Assembly: GCA_902761355.1 (NCBI GenBank)
Contig: CACWJY010000034.1
Location: 1-41,841 of the forward strand
Direction of reading: 5' to 3'
DNA from: Fibrobacter succinogenes
GTDB lineage: Bacteria > Fibrobacterota > Fibrobacteria > Fibrobacterales > Fibrobacteraceae
Length of the DNA: 41,841 bases
Shown here: in pieces, positions 24,598 to 32,348 of the stretch
How the letters are laid out: the number at the start of each line of letters is the position of its first letter
How positions within the stretch are numbered: position 1 is the first letter of the stretch
Position numbers and translations under genes: made by a program
Notes under the pieces: generated by a model
Told to the model about the DNA's origin: nothing
What the model saw: the letters and a program-made list of their open reading frames with translations, nothing else
The model's database searches: none

Positions 24598-25901
24598 TAT
24601 TCACCGAGGCAGGAGTCCATTGCGGCGATAATCTTCTTCTTGTCCATGTGCTGGCCAATAAAAACGAGGCGAATAATGCGGTCGCCGTACTTTTCGTCCC
24701 ATACCTTCAGCAGGTCCGGATTTTCACGGAGAATGCGCTTCTGTTCTTCTTCGCTTTCCGAGGCAAACCAAGGTCCGAAATTCTGGGCGGAAGCCTGTTT
24801 GCCGGCCTGTTCGAATAGGTAGCTGTTGTCGCGTTCGTCTTCGAACCACACGAGACCCTTGGTGCGGATAATGCTTGCGGGGTAGTCGTCAAGCAACACT
24901 TCAAAGCGTTCACGAATCAGCGGACGGCGGCGTTCATACACGAACGTGCTGATACCGTACTCGTCACCATGCGGATGATCCTTGTCGTGATGGTGGCCGC
25001 AGTGACATACGCCATGTTCATGGTCGCAGTGGCTGTGGTCTTCGTGATCATGGTCGTCATCATCATGATGGTGGTGATGTTCGTGTTCGTCATGATCGTC
25101 ATCATCGTGATGGTGGTGATGTTCATGTTCGTCATGGTCATCGTCTTCTTCGTCTTCGGGCTTGGTCTCTTTCATGAGTTCCTTGGCCCAGGCGGCAGAA
25201 CTTCCGACCTTTTCAAAGTCGAACTGCTTGGTGTCGAGAATGTCCTTCATTTCGACCTTGCCGTAATTTGTCTCGATCATCTTGGCTTCGGGCTGTAGTG
25301 CACGCACCACCGCCTTCACGTGTTCCAAATCGGATTTCGACAAACTGTCAACCTTGTTCATCACGATGGTGTTGCAGAATTCAATCTGCTGAATGAGCAA
25401 GTTTGCAATGTCTTCTTCTTCAAGATCCTTAGACAAAAGCTTCTGGCCACCGGCAAATTCGTCGGCGAGACGAGCAACGTCAACGACGGATACGACGTTG
25501 TCCAAATGGCAGGGGAGCGGGGCTCCGCTACGGCTACGCAACTGGGAACCGGCAACGCAAATGGTTTGTGCGATAGGAATAGGCTCGCAAATGCCACTTG
25601 CTTCGATCAAGATGTAGTCGAACTTGCCCATTTCCAGGAGTTCGGCAATTTGTTCCAAAAGGTCGGTCTTTAAGGAACAACAAATACAGCCGTTAGATAG
25701 AGGCACAACCTTGCCAGAATCTTCTTTAGTAATGTTTCCGCCCTTTTCGATGAGCGTCTGGTCAATGTTCACTTCGCCGATGTCGTTCACGATGACGGCG
25801 ACGTGATAACCTTGCTGGTTGTTAAGTACAAAATTGAGGAGGGTTGTTTTTCCGGCTCCGAGGTAGCCGGTGAGCAGTGTAATAGGTACTGACTTTTTCA
25901 T
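24597..25901 (-). CDS. COG0523 (CobW-family) GTPase with His-rich metal-binding region
   Basis: G3E-family GTPases of this group deliver metals, often zinc, to target enzymes. The chosen ATG (25901) gives MKKSVPITLLTGYLGAGKTT; the P-loop is at residues 12-19. The conserved metal motif NGCICCS lies near residue 74, EASGICEP near 110 and the base-recognition NKVD near 180. A long Asp/His-rich linker (about 245-310) has two 14-residue repeats and a CHCGHHH-type stretch. The C-terminal CobW_C domain ends VFIGQHMDKKKIIAAMDSCLGE. The 434-residue length is at the long end because of the His region. A promoter TTGCCG-N17-TAAATT is just upstream. The target metal is not shown by sequence; zinc is the usual guess. 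Confidence 0.9.
   Translation of the reverse strand: MKKSVPITLLTGYLGAGKTTLLNFVLNNQQGYHVAVIVNDIGEVNIDQTLIEKGGNITKEDSGKVVPLSNGCICCSLKTDLLEQIAELLEMGKFDYILIEASGICEPIPIAQTICVAGSQLRSRSGAPLPCHLDNVVSVVDVARLADEFAGGQKLLSKDLEEEDIANLLIQQIEFCNTIVMNKVDSLSKSDLEHVKAVVRALQPEAKMIETNYGKVEMKDILDTKQFDFEKVGSSAAWAKELMKETKPEDEEDDDHDEHEHHHHHDDDDHDEHEHHHHHDDDDHDHEDHSHCDHEHGVCHCGHHHDKDHPHGDEYGISTFVYERRRPLIRERFEVLLDDYPASIIRTKGLVWFEDERDNSYLFEQAGKQASAQNFGPWFASESEEEQKRILRENPDLLKVWDEKYGDRIIRLVFIGQHMDKKKIIAAMDSCLGE
25050..25133 (-). repeat. Tandem 42-base repeat encoding His/Asp-rich units
   Basis: Two adjacent 42-base units (25050-25091 and 25092-25133) differ at only a few positions and encode DDDHDEHEHHHHHD twice in the linker of the COG0523 protein. 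A third, partial unit DDDHDHEDHSH follows. Such units can change in number by slippage or recombination. Confidence 0.9.
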
Positions 25902-25911
25902 GGTACCGCTA

Positions 25912-25940
25912 AATTTAGCAAATATGGGGTCTTGCGGCAA
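25912..25940 (-). promoter_or_regulatory. Promoter of the COG0523 gene with palindromic -10 region
   Basis: On the minus strand, TTGCCG (25935-25940), 17 bases, TAAATT (25912-25917). The -10 lies inside a perfect 12-base palindrome GCTAAATTTAGC (25908-25919). The ATG is ten bases beyond the -10. The palindrome could be a repressor site, but it does not match a Zur box that I know. Confidence 0.6.
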
Positions 25941-26039
25941 ATTTTGCAGGCGTGTTTCTTGTTGTGAACAGAAAATTGAAATTGCATCAGCATTTGGCAA
26001 AAAAAACTTGTATTTTTCAAAAAAACATAAGGATAGGAT

Positions 26040-27215
26040 ATGGATAATTTCAACTTTTATAGTCCCACAGAATTCGTATTTGGCATGAACCGCGAAAATG
26101 AATGCGGTGAACTCGTTAAAAAGTATGGAGGCACCAAGGTGCTGATTCATTACGGTGGGGGCTCTGCGGTGCGTTCGGGCTTGATTGACCGCGTAAAGGC
26201 ATCGCTTGATGCCGCTGGAATTGCCCATGTGGAACTTGGTGGTGTGAAGCCGAATCCGCGCGATACGCTTATTTACAAGGGTATCGAAATGGTACGCGCC
26301 AATGGGGTAGACTTTATTTTGGCTGTCGGTGGCGGCTCTACGATCGATAGCTCCAAGGGCGTTGCCGTAGGTAGCCTTTACGATGGCGATTTCTGGGATT
26401 TTTATGCGAAAAAGTTGCCGGTCACGAAGGCTCTCCCGATTGGCGTGGTGCAGACGATTGCCGCTGCGGGTTCCGAAGGCAGTGGCGCATCTGTGGTGAC
26501 TAAAGAAGACGGCATGCTCAAGCGCGATATTGGCTCTGACGTGATTCGCCCGAAGTTTGCGGTGCAGAATCCTGCGCTCCTTTGCACATTGCCGGCTTAC
26601 CAGACGGCTTGCGGTATTACCGACATTATTGCCCACATTTTTGAACGCTATTTCACGAATACGCTTGAAGTCGAAACCACGGACCGTCTTTGCGAAGGCC
26701 TACTCTTGGCCATGCTCAAGGAAGGCCCGCGCGCCATTGCCGACCCGACCAACTACCAGGTGCGAGCCAACATCATGTGGGCGGGTACGGTAGCCCACAA
26801 TGATATTGTGGGCTGCGGGCGCAGTCAAGACTGGAATAGCCACGCCATTGAACATGAACTCTCGGGACTTTATGACTGCGCCCATGGCGCGGGCCTAGCA
26901 GTCATCATGCCTGCCTGGATGGAATACGTCGTCGACCATAACGTAATGCGTTTTGCGCAGATGGCGACTCGTGTATTCGGCTGCCAGATGAATTTCGAAA
27001 ATCCGAAGGCGACCGCCCTAGAAGGCATCAAGGCTTTCCGCAAGTTCCTGCATTCTATCGGTATGCCGATTAACTTTGCAGAACTTGGCGCCAAGGAAGA
27101 AGATATCCCGAAGCTGGTTGAAAAGCTCAATCCTGGTGATGGCTGGGGCTTTGTTCCGCTCAAGGCAAAGGATGTCACCGCGATTTACACCATCGCCGCG
27201 CACGCGACTTTATAA
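26040..27215 (+). CDS. Iron-containing alcohol dehydrogenase (butanol dehydrogenase / YqhD type)
   Basis: A 391-residue NAD(P)H-dependent oxidoreductase that interconverts aldehydes and alcohols. The N-terminal nucleotide-binding part has HYGGGSAVRSG and the loop AVGGGSTIDSSKG. The metal-ligand positions of the family are all present: Asp and His in GITDIIAHIFE, His in SHAIEHELSG and His in CAHGAGLAV. The start is supported by AAGGATAGG upstream. A fermentative alcohol or aldehyde-detoxifying role is likely for the family, but the substrate is unknown. It is divergent from the COG0523 gene and ends exactly where the UvrA-like gene ends on the other strand. Confidence 0.93.
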   Translation: MDNFNFYSPTEFVFGMNRENECGELVKKYGGTKVLIHYGGGSAVRSGLIDRVKASLDAAGIAHVELGGVKPNPRDTLIYKGIEMVRANGVDFILAVGGGSTIDSSKGVAVGSLYDGDFWDFYAKKLPVTKALPIGVVQTIAAAGSEGSGASVVTKEDGMLKRDIGSDVIRPKFAVQNPALLCTLPAYQTACGITDIIAHIFERYFTNTLEVETTDRLCEGLLLAMLKEGPRAIADPTNYQVRANIMWAGTVAHNDIVGCGRSQDWNSHAIEHELSGLYDCAHGAGLAVIMPAWMEYVVDHNVMRFAQMATRVFGCQMNFENPKATALEGIKAFRKFLHSIGMPINFAELGAKEEDIPKLVEKLNPGDGWGFVPLKAKDVTAIYTIAAHATL

Positions 27216-29636
27216 TTAATTTCGGCTTAGTTCTACGGCGTAATCGGCGGCGTTTACGAAGTCTTGTGCATGCTCGATGGCGATGACGGTGTGGCCCGCT
27301 TCAGTGAGGCCGCGGATAAGGTCGAGTAGATGCTGGATATCCTTTTGATGGAGACCGCGTGCGGGCTCGTCGAAGAGGAAAAGCGTGTTCGGTGCCTTCG
27401 CGCGAGCGAGGGCGATGGAAAGGCGCAAGCGGGCGCGTTCACCGCCGGAGAGGTGCGTCGTAGTCTGCCCGAGTTTCAGGTAGTCGAGGCCAGTATCTAC
27501 GAGTGGCTTGAGCTTGTCAGCGAAAGGCTTCATGTTAATGAACAATTTGTAGGCGTCGCCGACTTCTAGGTCATAGATGTCGGCGATGGAGAGAGACTTG
27601 AAGCGGACTTCGAGAATTTCGTCCTTGAAGCGTCTGCCGAGGCACACCGGGCATTCGGATTCTTCGTAGCCCGCGGGGTCGAGGATAACGCCTTCGCCCT
27701 TGCAGTTTTCGCAGCGACCGCCGGGGGCGTGTGTTGCGAACTTGCTAGCGGTGTAGCCGCGGACCTTGCTTTCGGGGAGTTTCGCGAAAAGGTCGCGAAG
27801 AATCGTGTTCAGGTTGATGGCCGAAGCGACGGTGCTACGGCGGTTACCATGGAAATCGCCTGTCGAAAGAATTGATAGAGCTTGGATGCCGAGGCTTTCG
27901 AATTCGCCCTTGGTTGCGCGCGGGGCGAGGTTCCTGAAGAAGATCGTGGACTTGCCGCTACCGCTCTGGCCCGTGATGACGCTGAACTTTTGAATTGGGA
28001 AATGCGCAGTGACCGGCTTCATGTCGAACAGGGCGAAGTTCTCAATGTCGATAGTCGGGGCTTTCTTCGCTTTGTTTTTTCCTGACTTTCCCTCTGTCAT
28101 TCCCGGCTCGACCGGGGATCTCCCTTTTTCGTCGAGTAGACGAATCCAATTCCCCGTGGGTGAAGTCGGATTGCCGAGGACTTCTTTCGCAGTTCCTTGT
28201 AGTAGGATTTCTCCGCCCTTTTCACCGGCGCCTGGCCCCATTTCAATAATCCAGTCCGCTTTCTTGATAAGGGCGGGGTTATGGTCGATGAGCACAAGCG
28301 TGTTTCCGCGGGACTGTACTTTCTTGAGGACTTTCCAGAGGGCATCGACATCGCTCTGGTGCAAGCCGCTGGCGGGTTCGTCGAGGACTATCAGTAGGTT
28401 GTTCAGGTGGCCGGTGCTGAGGCTCGAAAGCCGAAGTCTTTGGACTTCGCCACCCGACAGGGTGGTGCCTGCACGCCCTGCCGTAAGGTAACCGATATCC
28501 AAATCGACAATCGCTTGGATGCGATCAATCAACGTGCGGAACGCGGGCTGCTGCTTTGCCGTAAGACGATTGTCGAACAGGGCGTGTAGCCGGCTTTCGA
28601 GTTCCGCGAAAGGCGTGCTTAAAATGTCTTGCCAGGTGGTACGGATTTTGCGCGGTGCATCCTTATGATTTTCGTTACTTTCGTTCTCACTAGAACTGCA
28701 TTCAATCGCCGCGCTCAAAAAATTCTGCTTAAGTCTTAAACCCTTGCAATCGGAGCATTCTTCGCTATTGTCGCCGTTTTCGATGATTCCGGTGCCGCCA
28801 CATTTTTCGCAAATGCTCGTACGGGAATACGGCGACAAATCTTCGGCTGCAAGCGGTCTAGAAAGCTGTGCCCCGTGTTCAGGACAACGTGGTACCGTAC
28901 TGAAAAGTTTGCGGCTTCCGTTGATGTCTAGAATTAATTCGCCATGCGTGAGCTTCAAGACTCCATCGACCGCTTCGGCAATGCGGGTGCGCGTGTTCTC
29001 GCGGACAATCACGCGGTCCACGACAATAAAGAATTCCTTTGGGACGATCTTCTTTTCGTTTTCCGTTAAGTCGGCAAGCGAATAGCTGACGTCATCGGCC
29101 AAGGCGCGTGTAAAGCCTTGTGCTAGGAACACCGCTGCCAATTTATCGAGACTAGTGCGCTTCTCGGCGTCCACTCTTGCAAAAAACTGCAACTTGCTCC
29201 CTTGCGACAGGCTTGCAATTTCGCGAATCATGTCTTCGCGACTCATGCTTTCCATGGGCTTCCCGCAAACGGGGCAGGCGGGCTTTGCGTATGCCGCAAA
29301 CAGGGCGCGCAAAGTCGAGTCGCATTCGGAAATGCTTAAGGCATAAGCTTTCGCGGGAGTTTCTCCGTGGCTTGGCCCAACGGCAAGGCTTGCGGGTAAG
29401 CCTTCGGCGCTATCCAGCGGAATAATGCGCCTGCCGCCGAGCAATTCTGCAGCAAACGGCGAAAGTGTTTCCAAATAGCGGCGTTTAGATTCACCATGCA
29501 GGGTGTCTAGGACAAGAGTCGATTTCCCACAGCCCGATGGGCCGCAAACGACCGTGATTTTACCCAGTGGAAACTGGGCGTCCACATTCTTCAAATTGTG
29601 TAGACGACAACCACGTATCGAAATCATCTCTTGCAT
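27216..29636 (-). CDS. Short UvrA-like ABC ATPase
   Basis: An 806-residue relative of excinuclease subunit UvrA (normally about 940). It has two ATP-binding cassettes: Walker A GPSGCGKS (32-39) with signature LSGGEVQRLRL and Walker B LLIVLDEP, and Walker A GQSGSGKS with LSGGERARLRLS and LFLFDEP. Zinc-module cysteines are present: CPVCGKP, CEKCGGTG with CSDCKG, and CENCKGEG with CPVCLGRR. It is shorter than true UvrA and resembles UvrA paralogues, so a role in nucleotide excision repair is not certain. A palindromic repeat is inserted in the linker between the two halves (about residues 505-514). Its stop directly abuts the dehydrogenase stop. hisN lies 20 bases upstream. Confidence 0.9.
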   Translation of the reverse strand: MQEMISIRGCRLHNLKNVDAQFPLGKITVVCGPSGCGKSTLVLDTLHGESKRRYLETLSPFAAELLGGRRIIPLDSAEGLPASLAVGPSHGETPAKAYALSISECDSTLRALFAAYAKPACPVCGKPMESMSREDMIREIASLSQGSKLQFFARVDAEKRTSLDKLAAVFLAQGFTRALADDVSYSLADLTENEKKIVPKEFFIVVDRVIVRENTRTRIAEAVDGVLKLTHGELILDINGSRKLFSTVPRCPEHGAQLSRPLAAEDLSPYSRTSICEKCGGTGIIENGDNSEECSDCKGLRLKQNFLSAAIECSSSENESNENHKDAPRKIRTTWQDILSTPFAELESRLHALFDNRLTAKQQPAFRTLIDRIQAIVDLDIGYLTAGRAGTTLSGGEVQRLRLSSLSTGHLNNLLIVLDEPASGLHQSDVDALWKVLKKVQSRGNTLVLIDHNPALIKKADWIIEMGPGAGEKGGEILLQGTAKEVLGNPTSPTGNWIRLLDEKGRSPVEPGMTEGKSGKNKAKKAPTIDIENFALFDMKPVTAHFPIQKFSVITGQSGSGKSTIFFRNLAPRATKGEFESLGIQALSILSTGDFHGNRRSTVASAINLNTILRDLFAKLPESKVRGYTASKFATHAPGGRCENCKGEGVILDPAGYEESECPVCLGRRFKDEILEVRFKSLSIADIYDLEVGDAYKLFINMKPFADKLKPLVDTGLDYLKLGQTTTHLSGGERARLRLSIALARAKAPNTLFLFDEPARGLHQKDIQHLLDLIRGLTEAGHTVIAIEHAQDFVNAADYAVELSRN
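28095..28123. repeat. Palindromic intergenic-type repeat inside a coding sequence
   Basis: Begins TGTCATTCCCGG and ends CCGGGGATCTCC, with a 5-base loop CTCGA. The copy at 37661-37688 has the same flanks (TGTCAT and ATCTCC) with a different stem. Here it is translated in frame as part of KGRSPVEPGMTEGKSG in the UvrA-like protein. Confidence 0.75.
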
Positions 29637-29656
29637 GGTGGTATCCCCGGCAAGAA

Positions 29657-30469
29657 TTATGGATTCATAATCCTTGAAACTTCGTCGTGGATTAAGCCAT
29701 TCGAGGCCATGCTGGTGTAGCCTTCATAAATCGGGGCGACCGGTTTTCCGGTGGCGTCAAAGAGTTCCGTAATGCCGTCAATGGTGCTGAACTTGCCGCC
29801 TGCTTCGCTGAACAGGAGCGGATACGGGGCGATATCCCACAGTGAAACGACAGGGTCAATCATGAGCTCGGCACGGCCGGCGGCCACCAGGTAGTAACCG
29901 TAGCAGTCCCCCCAGCCGCGATGCAGCTTGGCAGCCCGACGTACGGTAGCGTACTTTTCGCCATAGCCCGCCGTTTCCATGGTGTTGACGGTTCCCGAAA
30001 GGACCAGAGATTCAGACAGTGTTGCTACTTTGGAACAGCAGATTTCACGGCCGTCCAAGAAAGCTCCGCCGTCCTTCACCGCCCAGACCGCCGTGTTCAT
30101 CGCGGGAATGCGAATGAGACTTGCAATTGGTGTGCCCTTCTTGTACAAGGCAATCAGTGTTCCGAATAACGGCACGCCATGAATAAATGCCTTGGTGCCG
30201 TCAATGGGATCGATCACCCACTGGTATTCGGCATCGGGATTTTCAATTCCGAATTCTTCGCCAATGACGCCGAAATCCGGAGTTTCTTTTTCCCAGAACT
30301 TGCGGGCGATTTCTTCAGTGCTCTTGTCGGCGATGGTTACAGGAGTATGATCCTTTTTCCATTCCACGCCAATGCTTGCCTGAAAATACTTCATGATATT
30401 TTCTTGGGCAAGATCCGCAGCCTTGAGCGCAATCTTTAAAAGCTCTTGATTTTCAGCAGTTGCTGCCAT
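29657..30469 (-). CDS. hisN: Histidinol-phosphatase, inositol monophosphatase family
   Basis: A metal-dependent phosphatase that likely removes phosphate from histidinol phosphate. The start at 30469 is decided by GGAGG four bases before the ATG, giving MAATAENQELLKIALKAADL and 270 residues. Family motifs: GEEFG (metal Glu), WVIDPIDGTKAFIHG (metal Asp residues) and the C-terminal SLWDIAPYPLLFSEAGG. RGWGDCYGYYLVAAGRAEL is typical of the HisN group rather than SuhB. It lies 14 bases after hisC in the same direction, which supports a histidine pathway role. Substrate choice is inferred from this context. Confidence 0.88.
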   Translation of the reverse strand: MAATAENQELLKIALKAADLAQENIMKYFQASIGVEWKKDHTPVTIADKSTEEIARKFWEKETPDFGVIGEEFGIENPDAEYQWVIDPIDGTKAFIHGVPLFGTLIALYKKGTPIASLIRIPAMNTAVWAVKDGGAFLDGREICCSKVATLSESLVLSGTVNTMETAGYGEKYATVRRAAKLHRGWGDCYGYYLVAAGRAELMIDPVVSLWDIAPYPLLFSEAGGKFSTIDGITELFDATGKPVAPIYEGYTSMASNGLIHDEVSRIMNP

Positions 30470-30483
30470 AACACCTCCGGCGA

Positions 30484-31575
30484 TTAAGCCTGAGCCTTCC
30501 ACTTTTTGACGAGGCTGACCAGGAGCTCGTTTTCTTCGCGCTTGCCGAGAGTCACGCGAATGTGTTCGGGCAGGCCAAAGCTTGTGAGCCCGCGAACGAT
30601 CATGCCGTTCTGTTCGAGGAACAGTACCAGGTCCTTGGCTTTGGGGCCGATGTGCACGCAGATAAAGTTACCCTGGGTCGGCAACACTTTGAATCCCTGC
30701 GATTCGAATTCTGGTGTGAGGTAGGCAATGCCTGCGGCGTTGAGTTCAAGGGTTTTCTTGACGTGTTCCTTGTCGGAAAGGGCGGCAATAGCGGCCACTT
30801 GGGCAGCCTGGTTCACGTCAAAAGGCGGCTTGATTTTCCACATGGCCTTGATCACTTCGGCATTTGCCATGGCGTAACCGATGCGAAGGCCTGCGAGACC
30901 ATAAATCTTACTGAATGTGCGGTTGATGAATAAGTTCTTGTACTTGTCAAGCATATCAATCAGCACGGGGTAATCTTCAGCGGTTGCAAATTCGGAATAG
31001 GCCTGGTCGAGGAACACAAGTACGTTGCTCGGAACCTTGTCCAGGAACTCAATCAATTCCTGCTTGTTGTAGTAAACGCCCGTCGGGTTGTTCGGGCTGC
31101 AGATAAAGACCACGCGGGTCTTGTCGTTGACAGCCTTTAAAAGTTCCGAAAGCGGAGTTTTTTGGTCGCCCACACCGATACCGATAAAGTCTGCGCCGTT
31201 CGAAAGGGTTGTGAACTTATAGACCGAGAACGTCGGCGTAATGCCCACGCAGTTATCCCCTTGACGAATGAAGGCCTTGCCCACCATGTCGATGATTTCG
31301 TCGGAACCGTTGCCGATAACGATCTGGTTGGTGTTCACGCCGTAAAATTCGGCGATGGCGTTAATTAGCTTGGGTGCATCGCCGCGTGGGTACAAGTGCA
31401 AGGCGTCCGCGATTTTGTGGTAGGCTTCGACGGCCTTCGGGGAGGCTCCGAGCGGATTTTCGTTCGAGGCGAGTTTTACAACTTCGGTCAACCCGTACTT
31501 CGCACGGATTTCTTCCATGGATTTGCCGGGAACGTAGTCAGAAAGTTTAGAAAGCTCTGGACGCGGATCAATCAT
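30484..31575 (-). CDS. hisC: Histidinol-phosphate aminotransferase
   Basis: A PLP-dependent aminotransferase acting on imidazole acetol phosphate in histidine synthesis. It has 363 residues, normal. Conserved features: LASNENPLGASP at the N-terminus, GNGSDEIID, SPNNPTG, DQAYSEF, and the PLP-lysine motif RTFSKIYGLAGLRIGY near residue 220. AGAGGATATC precedes the ATG as ribosome binding site. It forms a leftward operon with hisN. Its start region is shared with a rightward outer-membrane protein gene, 47 bases away. Confidence 0.95.
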   Translation of the reverse strand: MIDPRPELSKLSDYVPGKSMEEIRAKYGLTEVVKLASNENPLGASPKAVEAYHKIADALHLYPRGDAPKLINAIAEFYGVNTNQIVIGNGSDEIIDMVGKAFIRQGDNCVGITPTFSVYKFTTLSNGADFIGIGVGDQKTPLSELLKAVNDKTRVVFICSPNNPTGVYYNKQELIEFLDKVPSNVLVFLDQAYSEFATAEDYPVLIDMLDKYKNLFINRTFSKIYGLAGLRIGYAMANAEVIKAMWKIKPPFDVNQAAQVAAIAALSDKEHVKKTLELNAAGIAYLTPEFESQGFKVLPTQGNFICVHIGPKAKDLVLFLEQNGMIVRGLTSFGLPEHIRVTLGKREENELLVSLVKKWKAQA

Positions 31576-31599
31576 GATATCCTCTTTTTTTTGCGCCTA

Positions 31600-31615
31600 A
31601 AAAATAGCTATTTTT
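31600..31615. promoter_or_regulatory. Palindromic core of a divergent promoter
   Basis: AAAAATAGCTATTTTT, a perfect 16-base palindrome in the 47-base gap between hisC and the outer-membrane protein gene. It supplies TATTTT on both strands as a -10. On the plus strand (31609-31614) it ends eight bases before the ATG. Confidence 0.5.
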
Positions 31616-31622
31616 AGACCGT

Positions 31623-32330
31623 ATGAGATTTTTACGCATTGTTCTTTTTGCCTTAGCATGCCTTTGCGTCCAAAATGTTTTCGCTTTGGACCGTATTTGG
31701 AATATGCGTTATACTTTTGGTCCCGACGCTCGTCCCTCGCCTAGGTTTGCGGCAGGTATAGGTATGCGTTCTGACTTTGGAAGCAACATGCTGTTCCCGG
31801 TAAATATCATGGGGTCGTTGAGCAAGGACTGGGACTTGGGTGTTAAAGTTGATATGTACACTTACAATCAGCTTGACGATATTGAGGCCTCGGTGGACTT
31901 TGGTGCACGTTATCGCTTGGGCGCATTGCGCTTTATTGAAGTTGACGGTTATTTTGGCCTGAACCGCAACAACGGTAGTGCGGTCGTTTTGACTTACGGT
32001 AAAGAACACTACATCGCCAAGAGTTTTTCTAATACTTATGAAGCCCGAGCCGGTTTCTTGGATGGTGTTACCGGTGAAGACGGCTATGTGAAATTTGCGG
32101 TGGGAACCATTCCGACATTGCATTTTGGCAAGAGCTTTCTTTGCATGATTGAAATTACTTCGAGTGCAAGCGCAGGTCATTTAAAAGATGACTTTATGGT
32201 CGATATCATCCCAAAAATGGAAATCTCCTTGGGCGCGACCCGTGTTCGTCTTGAATTCGATATCGGTGTAATGCAAGAAGACAACAACGATCAAAAGAGC
32301 ATTGCTCTGTACGTGATGACGGCTTTCTAA
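31623..32330 (+). CDS. Putative outer-membrane beta-barrel protein
   Basis: A 235-residue exported protein of unknown function. The signal peptide MRFLRIVLFALACLCVQNVFA is followed by short amphipathic strands (RFAAGIGMRSDFG, DWDLGVKVDMYTY, ASVDFGARYRLG, VEVDGYFGLNR-like segments) and a final aromatic residue (ALYVMTAF), as expected for an outer-membrane barrel of about 8-10 strands. There is no Shine-Dalgarno and a -10 box lies eight bases before the ATG, so the message may be leaderless. It is divergent from hisC and convergent with comEC, 18 bases away. Confidence 0.75.
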   Translation: MRFLRIVLFALACLCVQNVFALDRIWNMRYTFGPDARPSPRFAAGIGMRSDFGSNMLFPVNIMGSLSKDWDLGVKVDMYTYNQLDDIEASVDFGARYRLGALRFIEVDGYFGLNRNNGSAVVLTYGKEHYIAKSFSNTYEARAGFLDGVTGEDGYVKFAVGTIPTLHFGKSFLCMIEITSSASAGHLKDDFMVDIIPKMEISLGATRVRLEFDIGVMQEDNNDQKSIALYVMTAF

Positions 32331-32348
32331 GCAAGCGAGAATGTTTGC

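Noticed and set aside
25902..26636. N-terminal extension of the COG0523 protein by about 245 residues
   Set aside because: The extension runs through the divergent promoter and antisense to the dehydrogenase; the ATG at 25901 gives the usual MKK...GYLGAGKTT start.
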